Shown: piece by piece, positions 23,793-33,961 of the stretch
Layout: the number at the start of each line of letters is the position of its first letter
Position numbering within the stretch: the stretch's first letter is position 1
Origin: Magnolia sinica
Lineage: Eukaryota; Streptophyta; Magnoliopsida; Magnoliales; Magnoliaceae
Reading direction: 5' to 3'
Length of the DNA stretch: 64,000 nt
NCBI RefSeq assembly: GCF_029962835.1
Contig: NC_080588.1
Span: forward strand, 11,736,001-11,800,000
Translations under genes and position numbers: made by a program
The notes under the pieces: model-generated
Told to the model about the DNA's origin: nothing
Seen by the model: only the letters and a program-made list of their open reading frames with translations
Database searches by the model: none

Positions 23793-23801
23793 GTTTATAT
23801 A
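23793..23801 (-). promoter_or_regulatory. TATA box of the plant-mobile-domain ORF
   Basis: The minus strand reads TATATAAAC at 23801-23793, placing a start near 23765 and directing transcription leftward. TGCGCACAA-like motifs lie on both sides (23820-23870 and 23619-23730). A role as core promoter is inferred from position. Confidence 0.5.
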
Positions 23802-23957
23802 GTTTTTCGGACTTCGTTGTGCGTAAAATGCGTTGTGCGCAGACTTAAAATTGCGCACAATGAGAAAAAGTGGCAAACTAATTTAATTATTAAAGATTGA
23901 TCCCACATTTTCTTGTTTAGTAGATGAAAATCGAAAATGCAAGATCAAGGGGGCATC

Positions 23958-24793
23958 TGTTAAGGCATAAAAAGAAATCAAATAAAAAGAGTTCTTTTCT
24001 TAAAAGTGGTTGTGTGCTACATAACAAGAAGGTTGCAAACAAGGGTTGTCCGCAAGACCAGGGTGGTCCGCACATTGGTGGCTCGCACAATGAAGGTCCG
24101 CACAATGTTGGTTCGCACAACAAGCTAGTCCACACAATGCAGTTGCGCACAGAGGTATGACATCACGAAGGGATTGTGTGCATAACAAAGGTATTGTGGT
24201 GTTCACACGTACAAAGGGTTATAAATACCCTATCACCCCTCTACAATTGATTATTAGAGCAAGATTCAAGTAGATGAGAGAAATCTAGACTTTAGAAGAA
24301 CACAGGTATTGTCCGCACCCGTTGTACGAAACAGGGTTTGTGGGGCGTGTAACTATTCAGCGCGCAACATGTGTCAGCGCACAATGACTACTAGCGCACA
24401 ACACTCATGTGCACACAACACCACTGACGCATAGTGGTTATGCGCGCACAACCCTCCTGACGGCATATTATCTTCTCTCCTGAGTGTTGGACAAGTTCAT
24501 TCATGTTAGAGGCTCCTTGATTATCAACCAAAGACCACCAAAAAGTCCTAATTCAGAGTGAAAGATCAATCAAGATAGACACCAGCATATCAATATTACC
24601 ACATCACGAATCATGATTTAATACTTGTATTATGATTTTGTAAATGTTCTGCTTTGGAATCAAAGGAGAGAAATGATGTAAATGAATTCAGATTGAATAA
24701 ATATTTTGTGATTGTTCTCCCTATTCTTCTTTTGTTAACTATTGAGTGAATGAAAATCCCCCAAACCAAATGCATTTATTTCTTGTCGAAACA
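23958..24793 (+). repeat. LTR of the Tat-lineage element (836 bp)
   Basis: It begins TGTTAAGGCA after the purine tract AAGATCAAGGGGGCATC and ends CTTGTCGAAACA before the ATCAT duplication. TATAAATA sits at 24220-24227. Multiple GCGCACAA-like motifs flank it. This is the only complete LTR of the element in the window. Confidence 0.85.
24220..24227 (+). promoter_or_regulatory. LTR TATA box of the Tat-lineage element
   Basis: TATAAATA is followed by a likely start near 24250. It is divergent to the antisense TATA at 23793-23801, about 420 bp away. Confidence 0.6.
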
Positions 24794-24918
24794 ATCATGA
24801 ACCAAAGCTGGATGAGAACTTGAGGTTGAGTTCTTTTGAAGTGGAGGGGATTGATGTAGAGCGGGTTGCAGACACTTTCATGGAAAAGATGGACCAAAGA
24901 AGGCCCGATCAGAGGTAG
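24794..24918 (+). pseudogene. pol remnant of the plus-strand element, 3' part, running into the LTR
   Basis: After the second copy of the ATCAT duplication the integrase tail resumes in the frame left at 16872, beginning HEPKLDENLR. It crosses the polypurine tract (GTGGAGGGGAT, 24841-24851) and the LTR start at 24852, and stops with TAG at 24916-24918. The last 67 nt are therefore both LTR and coding sequence. Confidence 0.8.
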
Positions 24919-26047
24919 AAATGATCCTAACCGTCATAACCTTAAAACAATCATATCTCACAAATCAGGATGAGTTTTTGGACATATCATATATGATTTT
25001 GGGGTAGTAGAAGCTATTTTTGCCAGCCAACCAACCCACTGTGCTAGGTTGCCCATGTTGGATTTGCAAGATTCCATCAAATCAATGGTAAAAAATCCCT
25101 TTTATTTTCATGTTTACTATAAATAGCAAGTTTTAGTTGGCGTATAACTTTTGATCCTTTGAGTTGTGTCCAACACTAAAAGGGCTTAGAAAATTTAGGA
25201 GAATAGTGTGGTTAGGCTCAATTGGATACTATTTTTTACCAAAAACCACGAAGTCTTGGTAGGCGGATTTCCTCGGAAAGCCTTTCGCAGGAAGTTCATG
25301 TGCTAGAAACCTAGGTGGGGCCCACTGTGATTTTTGAGACATCCACCCCATTCATTCATTTTTTGAGATCATTTTAGAATATGAGACCAAAATGAGCAGG
25401 ATCAAAGTCTCAAGTGGGCTGCATTAAATGAAAAGGTGAGTGGGAAAATTCCTATTGTTGAAATCTCTCTGGAGCCAATAATGACGTTTATATGCCATCC
25501 ATACTGTGCTCTGATGAACTGAAAATATAAATATTAACTTGATTCAAAACTTTTGTGGCCCCATGAATATTTCAACTATGGATGTTGGCCCACTTGAGTA
25601 TTGGATCTGGATCATTTTTGGCCGCATGTCCTAAAATAAGCTCAAAAAATGGATGGACGGGGTTCACAAACATCACAGTGGGCCCCATGCACCTAAGTTC
25701 CCAGAACAGGAACTTCATGCCAGAGGCTTTAGCAGGAAATCCGTGTCCAAAGTCTAGTAGGAATGGTGACCGACTATAAATAGTAAGTTTATTATTTATA
25801 GGAAGTCATGTTTTTAGGGAGTTTGAGTCTAAACCTCCATCTTAAGTTTGAGCTTATTATTTAAAGAATTGTAATTTCATTTTTTATCATTAATTTATTT
25901 ATTTTGAATTTATTAGAAATTATTTCTATTTTTATTCCTTGTGGATTTAAGGAAGCTCAGTGAGGAGTTCATAGAGCTCCATAGATTCAAAGTAGTTATT
26001 CCGTGAGGAAGACGGTAATCGACCTCATCACATCCCTTCCTGCACCA
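24852..26047 (+). repeat. 3' LTR of the plus-strand element, carrying a MITE
   Basis: It starts TGATGTAGAGCGGG and ends CCTGCACCA followed by AAATC. Without the 493-bp insertion at 25257-25749 and one copy of its duplication it is about 697 bp, close to the other copies. It keeps the GGTAATCGACCTCATCAC end that the 5' LTR has lost. Confidence 0.88.
25257..25749. mobile_element. MITE with TGG...CGGATTTCCT ends, 493 bp
   Basis: Comparison with the other LTR shows a clean insertion. The flanks are AAGTCT at 25251-25256 and 25750-25755. The ends are imperfect inverted repeats: left TGGTAGGCGGATTTCCT then AAAGCCT, right complement TGGACACGGATTTCCT then AAAGCCT. No transposase frame is present. 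A partial relative ends near 56720. A 6-bp duplication does not clearly match a standard superfamily. Confidence 0.8.
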
Positions 26048-26064
26048 AAATCTAAGGATGGGCA

Positions 26065-26216
26065 TTCACTACCAGCTACTTTCCTTTGTTGTGGCACACC
26101 TCATGGGCCCATGTTATGTATTTACTCTACCCAACCTGTTTATCAGATGCGTCACTTCAGAAAACCCCAGGACATAAAAAGTCATCCCCATCAAAAGGAA
26201 AGTAGCTGGTAGTGAA
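26065..26216. mobile_element. Hairpin MITE remnant with perfect 23-bp inverted repeat
   Basis: TTCACTACCAGCTACTTTCC... at 26065-26087 is exactly complementary to 26194-26216. The loop contains GGGCCC. Target duplication could not be fixed. A diverged relative is at 12575-12800. Confidence 0.75.
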
Positions 26217-26440
26217 AGCTGACCCTTGAATTTCGAAGGGCCCACTAAGTCACAAAATAGCCTGAAGTTTGGCCTGACCCTTCATCTGAACTGGGTGAAG
26301 GGTCTGAATGGCTTGATTGTAACCCACACACACACAAATTATTTGTGGGCATTGCCTACCTAGGCACCATGGCCCATCTGAGTTTTGGATCGTTCTAAGT
26401 TGTGTCGCAAGAGTTTTCCGTGAATACATAACTGGACACA

Positions 26441-26459
26441 CCCCCCCCCCCCCCCCCCC
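26441..26459 (+). repeat. Poly-C run, 19 bases
   Basis: An uninterrupted run of C directly after ACTGGACACA. Run length in such tracts is prone to sequencing error. A (TA)n tract follows at about 26510-26531. Confidence 0.9.
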
Positions 26460-26788
26460 ATTTGTCCAGTACCAGTGGAGCACTCCCCCAAAGAAATGTC
26501 ACTCAGCATTATATATATATATATATATATAGGGAATATTGTGACCACATTGCTTGCCAGATCTTCCCTAAGATTTCAAGCAAGGGAATGGAAGAATGTG
26601 GGAGACTATCTTTTCTCAACTGGAAAGGGTGCGAGTGATCATAAACATGGGCTAGCATGCTTTTACTCCTAGTAAAAAGTGTGGATAAAAGGTGAATGGT
26701 TCTAAGATGAGGTCCAATGCAAAATTAAAGTTGCACCACAACTCATCCATATAACGTTTGGTTTACTTGAAAGCTTAACCGTTGGTGA

Positions 26789-27305
26789 GGCTTGGCGTGA
26801 CTTTCATGGTTTTATGAGACAGGACCCCTTAGAAGACATCCTTAGATGCCTGTTGGCCTACTTCTCCAGAGTTATTTTGAAGAGGTTTGAAATAAGCATA
26901 ACGCATATCTCATAGCTTATAAGTATTATCTTCCATTTTGCGTACTATCACATATGCTCTTCTAAACTGCAAAGCTTGCTTGGATCATGGTAAAATGCTA
27001 TTTTAACTCATTTTTGTCTGATAGGCACGCCATGTCTGTATGCTTCATGTCAAGTGGGGTTTGGCGTGGCTTTCATGGTTTTATGAGGCGGGGCCCCTTA
27101 GAAGATATCCTGAATGCCTGTTGGCCCACTTCGTAGAGTTATTTTGAAGAGGTTTGAAACAAGCATAACACATACCTCATAGGTTATAAGTATCATCTTC
27201 CATTTTGCATACTTACTATCACACGTGTCTTTCTAAATTGTAATGCTTGCTTGGATCATGGTAAAATACTTTTTTAACTCAATTTTGTCTAATAGGCACA
27301 ATATA
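26789..27305. repeat. Tandem duplication, about 269 bp per copy
   Basis: Copy 1 (about 26789-27040) and copy 2 (about 27058-27303) share GGCGTG, TTTCATGGTTTTATGAG, GTTATTTTGAAGAGGTTTGA, CTTGCTTGGATCATGGTAAA and TTTGTCT.ATAGGCAC, with scattered substitutions. A short third trace of the end (TTTTAACTCATTTTTGTCCA) is at about 27493. No coding frame. Confidence 0.85.
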
Positions 27306-27509
27306 TCTGCATGCTTTCTCTGAAAAGTAAGAATGGATGGGTGTATACTCTTGCAACATCATAGGACTCTTAATGGACATTTTTTGTCCATACACGTCCA
27401 GAACACCACCATTTAGACTTTTCCCCCAAGAGGATAAATAATATTAGGCATCATTTAAATTTTGTACTGTTTAGATTGTAACATAAGGTCATTTTAACTC
27501 ATTTTTGTC

Positions 27510-28806
27510 CAATAAGCACTAAAATGCATCAATCCTTATCAGGAAAAGCAGCATATGGCAAATCTGGTGCACCTAAAGAATAAAGATAATGTCGGAAAAA
27601 CTAGCCTATAGCAAATGTGGACAAGACACTGTCAGTAAGTTCCAAGAGGAATAAAGATATATAAATGATATTAGGAATAATCCAAACAAGCCTTTATAGA
27701 TTTCACCAAGCATTTAGCAAAATCCAAGGAGCTTGAAGTAGAAGAGCCAACAAAAGGACTTAAGGTGAAATTCAATTGGTGGTCAAAGGAATGGTATCAC
27801 CCCTTTGCCAAGATCATATATGTTGTCGTGAGACATCCATTCCATAGCTTTCCAACATAAATTACTTTGCGAAGGAATAGGAGAGATGCCTTAGATCTTT
27901 TTTCTCTTTATTTGCCCAATGCCATGATTTCTCTACCTTGGTGTTGCATGGAATATTTAGAGATGAGAGATGAAAACCGTACTCGCCAGTGTGAGATTGA
28001 AACGTTTTCTTCTCATCACACAGGCGAAGGCCATACTCGCACTTCAAATCCTGTCTATTCATTGGATGCGTCCCAATTCAACCATGAACTGACCAAAAAG
28101 CAGCTTAGTCCATTAACATAAAGTGGACCACATGTTCATGGTGAATGCTTTAAATCATTTTCCATATACTTCAATCATCTTTTTTTTTTTTTCCTTTCTT
28201 TTTTTTTTTAAAAAAAAATCTATAAAAGGCACACCTGATGAGTGAACTGGCCTGATTTTGGGGCTGAGTCATGTGGTTGGCAAGGCCTCAACTGATGAAC
28301 GGTGTGGATCTCACACGCATGCCCTCCATGTCAGGACATGCACCAATCGAGAAAATGGGGGAGAAAAGAGAGAAGGAAAGGAAAACACTAGTTGCATTTG
28401 TTTGGAGAAAAAGAGGTTGTTTGGATATTCAAAAACCATCATATCCTTTTGCATGGAGGTAAAGGAAAAGAGCTTTTTAGAGGTCCAAATATTCTTTGGG
28501 AGATTGGGATCCCAAAAAGAACTGGTGCTTGGAATCATATCATTAGATTTGGGTTCTTATTCTTCAATCATTTGGAATCATTTGGTGGGGGTACTCTAAA
28601 AGTTCAAATCAAAGGAAACCCTAGGTCTCATATGCCTACACTTGTCTTTTATTTAAAAAAACCCTAATCCTGTGAGAGAATATCATTTGGGTAATGAACA
28701 GGCATGTTTCATAAAGTGCCATAATGGTATAAAGGAGCACTAGGCTTGTGGGAATAAAGATAGGCCATGATGATAACTACATGGATGAGGAATGTAGACG
28801 TACGTG

Positions 28807-28816
<10 letters not shown>
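27510..28816. other. Gene-free stretch before the MITE array
   Basis: Contains poly-T/poly-A runs near 28179-28218 and short unconvincing frames. No domain recognised. Confidence 0.5.

Positions 28817-28868
<52 letters not shown>
28817..28868. repeat. (TA)26 microsatellite
   Basis: Uninterrupted TA repeat directly abutting the first MITE of the array. Confidence 0.97.
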
Positions 28869-28870
<2 letters not shown>

Positions 28871-29416
28871 AAAATGTACAATGCGCTCGACCTTACGAGT
28901 CCGTCCCATGAGGTCGAGCTGTGTGGGCCCCACCGTGATGCGTTTTGAACATCTACCCCATCAGTCAGATGCAACATTCCATCATGGGCCTAGGTCTCAA
29001 AAATCAAGTCAATCTGTGACTATTGTGGGCCACACCACATACAGAAGTGGGGAGGGGCCGTGCACCATTAAAACATTCATAATCATTTTTTGGGCCCACC
29101 AAGATGTGGTTTGCAAATCCAGCCCATCCATTATGTGTGTCCCACTTGGATGAGGGTTCAGACAAAGTTTCAGTAGCATTCAAAACTCAGGTGGGCCCCA
29201 CCAAGTGCTTTTATATGTTTTAACGGTGTCTTCATATGATTTTAGATGGTATGGCCCACTTGAGTTCCGTAAACGGCTGAGTTTTGGGATATCCCATAAT
29301 TTAAAGGGGACCCATCAAATGCACGGTGTTGATGGTCGACACGCATCACGGTGGGGCCCACATAGCTCGACCTCACGGGAGCTTATCGTGAGGTCGAGAG
29401 CATAGTACCTTTTCCC
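28869..29416. mobile_element. TA-targeting MITE, copy 1
   Basis: Ends GGAAAATGTACAATGCGCTC and (complement) GGGAAAAGGTACTATGCTCT, flanked by (TA)n at left and ATATATAT at right. Just inside each end is a hairpin of CTCGACCT(C/T)ACG type. The interior has GTGGGCCCCACCGTGATG. It contains no protein gene. It is in the opposite orientation to copy 4. Confidence 0.85.
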
Positions 29417-29424
29417 ATATATAT

Positions 29425-30003
29425 GGGAAAAGGTTTATGCAGTTTAGCTCATGGGAACTTCCCATAAGGTCGAGTTGTGTGGGCCCACCATGCATTTGAT
29501 GGGTCCCCTTTAAATAATGGGATATCCCAAAAATCAGCCGTATATGGAACTCATGTGGGCCATACCATCTAAAATCATGTAAAGATATGGTTAAAACATA
29601 TAAAAGCACTTGGTGGGGCCCACCTAAATTTTGGATGCGTCTGAAACTTGGTCTTACCCCATCCAAGTGGGACACATGCACATGTGCACTCCTTTGCCCA
29701 TGTGTCATGGACATCTAATCCGAACAGTCGATGTGATGTGGCATCTCAAGAAACCCCGAGGGACCAATTTTCACCCTAATCTAAAACTCTGGTGGGCCAT
29801 AGAAAAGATAGATGCAAATCAAGGTAGGAAATTGTTTTCTTTTTCTATGGCCCACCAAAGTTTTGGATCAAAGTAAAGTTGGACATTGGGGTTTCATGGG
29901 GTGCTGCATCATGTGGACCATTCAGATTTTGGACTCACATAATGTATGATAAGTTTTCAAAAAGTTTACACATAGTTTAGTTTGAACCAATGTAGAGGTG
30001 AGC
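29425..30003. mobile_element. TA-targeting MITE, copy 2, one-ended
   Basis: Left end GGGAAAAGGTTTATGCAG and the first 200 bp match the family. The right part is unrelated and no right inverted repeat is seen. It lies between two (TA)n tracts. Confidence 0.65.
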
Positions 30004-30031
30004 ATATATATATATATATATATATATATAT

Positions 30032-30554
30032 GGGAAATGGTACTATAAGGTCGAGCTAAGTGGGCCCCACTGTGATGTCTGTAAAAAATTGCCCCCATCA
30101 GCTAGATTCTCCATTCTCTGGTGGGCCACAGGCTTAAAAATCAATTCAATCCATGACTCAGGTGTGTCACACCACCTACAATAGTTGAGAGGGGTTATCC
30201 TCCTATTAAAACATTCATAATCATTTATTCGGCCCACTGAGATGTGGTTCAAAAATTCAGCCCATCCATTGTGTGTGTCCTACTTGGATGAGGGGCCATA
30301 CGAAGTTTCAGCTGCATCCATAACTCAAATGGGCCCCACAAAGTGCTTTTGTATGTTCTAAGTATGTCTTCACATGGTTTTAGATGGTATGGCCCACATG
30401 AATTCGGTGTATGGCTGATTTTTAGGATATCTCATAACGTAAAGGGGACCTATCAAATGCACAGTGTTGATGTTCGACATACATCACGGTGGGGCCCACA
30501 CAGCTCGACCTCATGGGAAGTTCCCATGATGTCGACCTTATAGTACCATTTCCC
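30032..30554. mobile_element. TA-targeting MITE, copy 3
   Basis: Ends GGGAAATGGTACTATAAGG and its complement CCTTATAGTACCATTTCCC, flanked by (TA)n at 30004-30031 and 30557-30578. Interior GTGGGCCCCAC as in the other copies. Confidence 0.87.
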
Positions 30555-30578
30555 AATATATATATATATATATATATA

Positions 30579-31128
30579 GGGAAAAGGTACTATGCGCTCG
30601 ACCTCACGATAAGCTCCCGTGAGGTCGAGCTGTGTGGGCCCCACCGTGATGCGTGTCGACCATCAACACCGTGCATTTGATGGGTCCCCTTTAAATTATG
30701 GGATATGCCAAAAATCAGCCGTATACAGAACTTAGGTGGGCCATACCATCTAAAATCATGTGAAGACACCGTTAAAACATATAAAAACACTTGGTGGGGC
30801 CCACCTGAAATTTTTCATGCGTCTGAAACTTGGTCTGAACCCTCATCCAAGTGGGACACACATAATGGATGGGCTGGATTTGCAAACCACATCTTGGTGG
30901 GCCCAAAAAATGATTACAAATGTTTTAATGGTGCACGGCTCCTCTCCACTTTTGTATGTGGTGTGGCCCACAGAAGTCATGGATTGACGTGATTTTTGAG
31001 AGCTAGGTCCACGATGGAATGGTGCATCTGACTGATGGGGTAGATGTTCAAAACGCATCACGGCGGGGCCCACACAGCTCGACCTCATGGGACGTACTCG
31101 TGAGGTCGAGCGCATAATACCTTTTCCC
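30579..31128. mobile_element. TA-targeting MITE, copy 4
   Basis: Ends GGGAAAAGGTACTATGCGCTC and complement GAGCGCATAATACCTTTTCCC. Sub-terminal stems CTCGACCTCACG/CGTGAGGTCGAG lie at about 30597-30629. It is flanked by (TA)n at left and, after ACAG, at right. Confidence 0.88.
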
Positions 31129-31130
31129 AC

Positions 31131-31132
<2 letters not shown>

Positions 31133-31201
<69 letters not shown>
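31133..31201. repeat. (AT)n microsatellite, about 34 units
   Basis: The longest TA tract in the window, closing the four-MITE array. Confidence 0.95.
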
Positions 31202-31203
<2 letters not shown>

Positions 31204-33854
31204 CAATGAAAACGAAGGAAAGAAATGGAGCGCTGTAAGTTACAGGGCTCCTAACTGCATTCGGACACTTAGAGAGTCCAATCCATTGATCTAGACTGTT
31301 CATTAGGTTAATACACCTTTTATAGGCTACCATGCAATCATCACAGTGACAAATTTTAACCATTAATCAATCATCTTTAATATTAGATGGCCAAGATTGT
31401 TTACATAAGAATAGGTATAACCAACAACTTGATTCATCTAACACGTCATGGATTGCATATGATTTTAAAGATTCACTTCTATTAGCCAATCGTAACCATC
31501 CCATCCATGGCTTGGAAAAAGGATGGCTGTAAAAATATAAGGCCAAATCAAGGATAGATTGATTATCTGATCATTGCGATTTTTGAAAGGTAGCCCGTGA
31601 AATGTATTCCCGACTTAATGGACAGTTCAGATCAATCTGTTGGACTGTCAAACTGATGCAACTGGAAGCACCAGAACTCATAGCACACTAGAGCATCTCT
31701 GATGAAAAAAAAAAAAGAACTTTGATAGTCTGGCAGTGTATGAAGGTTGAGATATTCAGGAACTAAAAAGTTATATACACATGGCATTCAAGTAACTCAA
31801 ATTAAACCGTCCAAATTAGAACCGCAGTTCACATGAATAGTGATCCAAAAATCATACTGAGTGGATTACCTAACTACCTGATTGCTCGATAGTTTAGTTG
31901 ACGGTCTAGATGAAAAATAGCCCTAGGTCCTAATCTAGTAAAGAAATGTCCATGAGCCATTGTTATATTCATGAGACTACAACCTACATATACTAGGTTC
32001 TGCAATTTGGTCTATGTAATTTCAGTTACATATATCACGTGTGCAATTTCTAAGTGGGTCATCATGTCCACGATCACACTCACTTTGCCAGAGTATCAAA
32101 CAACCCCCAAAAGTCATTGGCTAACCTTCATACCAACGATGTGAGGCTGATATTTTGGAGGGGACCACCACCTAGAAAATTAGTTCCAACAAGTCATGTG
32201 TGTACTACATCCAAACCATCCAAAAGGTTGGCCACACCATGAAAATCATGTAGTGCAAAAACTAATCTAATGTAGTTATCAGGTGGGCGACTTGTGCACT
32301 TTTGATTAGATTGGCATTTTCCATTGTTTTGTATAGTGTGTCCCCAGGATGAGTAGATCTTCCCCTTTAGCAGTCCAACGAGTTGTATTAATATTTGAGC
32401 ATACAGCAATCCATACAGAAGCACAAAGCCAATATTGCATACGTATGCTTCAACCCAAGACCATCTATCTAGAATGCGCCACCGAAGATGGGCTACAAAA
32501 CTAAAAATCCCACATAATGCCCTTAATTTCTCCTTCAATCGAATGGTCCCAATGGTCCACTCGGATGGCCAGAAAGGAACTCAGTGCATGGACTATACAG
32601 TGATGGGCCTCACCAAAAATCAACAGCTTAGATTAATGAAGGATTCGCCCCAGTTGGAACCCATATATATCTTAGGGGCTAAATTCCCATATTAGTTTTA
32701 CTCCATTTAAAAAGTGGCTGGGACACTTCGAGGATTCACGTGGAATAGTTGGATGGTTATCCAGACTGTCCAAATAACTGGCCCACCTGTGGATGGAGCG
32801 CAGCCTAAAATTTATGTGAGAAAATAATATTAACCATTGATATTTTCATTCAAATTTGGACCATTCCTATTGACTTTTAACCATTCATTTATTGGCCATT
32901 GGATGGTTAGGTTTGCTTGATCAGTGTGACTTTGGACATATATATGGTCCATCCATCATAGGACCATAATTTGAATGGTCTGGATAGCTGTGCTAGGGCC
33001 ACATGTGAGGAAGATGAACCTCCATTTTATAAATGGTGCCTAACTAACACAGGAGTCTTTATGTTTAGGTAAAATCGACCGCTACTAACACATGCGTCAC
33101 CCCATGTTAGACCAAGAGCCCAAAAATGAGCTCCATCTATGATTAATGTGGACCGCATGATTGGAAATAGTGTAAAGGGCAACACTCACCCTCCAAACTT
33201 TTTCCATTATTATATCCCAAGTTAATCACGGATGTTTTGGGCCACGGGCCTAAATCTTTGTTTGGAATCTAACGTTTGGAGTGAATTTTATATAATTATC
33301 ATTGTGAGTCTTGTAAAAATTAAGGGTTGACGTCTCTCCCAACTATTTCCTTTGGGGTAGTCCACTAGAATCACAAGGCAACCTGATTTTTTTCATCTCT
33401 GGCCTAACATGGGAATAAGTATCTAATGGTCATTGGAGTGGGTTCCATCGAAATCAAGAGTAGCATGTACCAAAGTTTACTTTAATTTCCTTTTTCTTAA
33501 ACTATCTCTGTACAACTAGAATGGGACGCCTTGATGTGATTTATCTGCCAAGGTCCACTTTGATGTGTATGTAAAATCTTCTTCAACCATTAGATTCATA
33601 ATCTCAATTTATGCCCTAAAGATTTTTTTTCTTTTTTTCTAAAGTATACAACCAAAGAGGGGCACCTAGATATGATTTTTTGGCAGGACCACTGTCATGT
33701 TTACGTGAAATCTAAGCCTAACATGGGACTAAGCAGCTAATTGATAGGGAGACGTTTGCCCTTAACTTTATAACGCCCACCATAATGATTATATGAAATC
33801 CACCCTAACCATTAGATACCACACAAAAATTTAAGCCCAGGGCTTAAAAATCAG

Positions 33855-33961
33855 GCTCATCCCTGATTCAGGTGGGCCATACTAATGGAAACTGTTTAGA
33901 GGGCGATCATTGCCCTATACACCATTTCCAATCATGTGGTCCACCTGAATCATGGATGAGG
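33855..33961. mobile_element. Fold-back MITE, 107 bp
   Basis: Arms 33855-33895 and 33921-33961 form an imperfect 41-bp inverted repeat (GCTCATCCCTGATTCAGGTG against its complement CCTCATCCATGATTCAGGTG). The loop is about 25 bp. A half-copy is near 33110-33190. Confidence 0.7.

Larger units (their letters stand above)
23619..24460. repeat. Dispersed GCGCACAA-like motif clusters
   Basis: At least eight copies in the TTGTGCGCA orientation lie between 23619 and 23870 (one of them reversed), around the antisense promoter. A dozen or more in the GCGCACAA or CGCACAATG orientation lie between 24040 and 24460, around the LTR promoter. Each group is therefore mostly in the sense direction of its own promoter. 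Spacing in 24045-24160 is about 13-17 bp. Confidence 0.75.
16878..24793 (+). mobile_element. Aberrant Tat-lineage element with inverted U5 in place of a 5' LTR
   Basis: It is flanked by ATCAT (16873-16877 and 24794-24798), so integrase inserted this exact unit into the pol of the chromovirus-like element. The order is inverted last 110 bp of the LTR, 3' part of integrase, spacer, antisense plant-mobile-domain ORF, polypurine tract, full 836-bp LTR. The 5' LTR, primer site, gag, protease, reverse transcriptase, RNase H and integrase start are absent. Both outer ends are thus U5 ends (TGTTTCGACAAG at left, CTTGTCGAAACA at right). It resembles an aberrant cDNA in which first-strand synthesis switched onto strong-stop DNA; see findings. 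Confidence 0.88.
12828..26047 (+). mobile_element. Plus-strand chromovirus-like Ty3/gypsy element, split by a nested Tat element
   Basis: It starts TGGTGTAGAGCGGG at 12828 and ends CCTGCACCA at 26047, with AAATC duplicated at 12823-12827 and 26048-26052. It is the same family as 5576-12000. Of its 13.2 kb, 7.9 kb is the insertion at 16878-24793 and 0.5 kb a MITE in the 3' LTR. The end of the 5' LTR, the primer site and most of gag are deleted, so the LTR joins the gag nucleocapsid directly near 13495-13530. Confidence 0.88.

Noticed and set aside
28748-28948. Open frames with long Ile-Tyr repeats
   Set aside because: They are translations of the (TA)n microsatellite.
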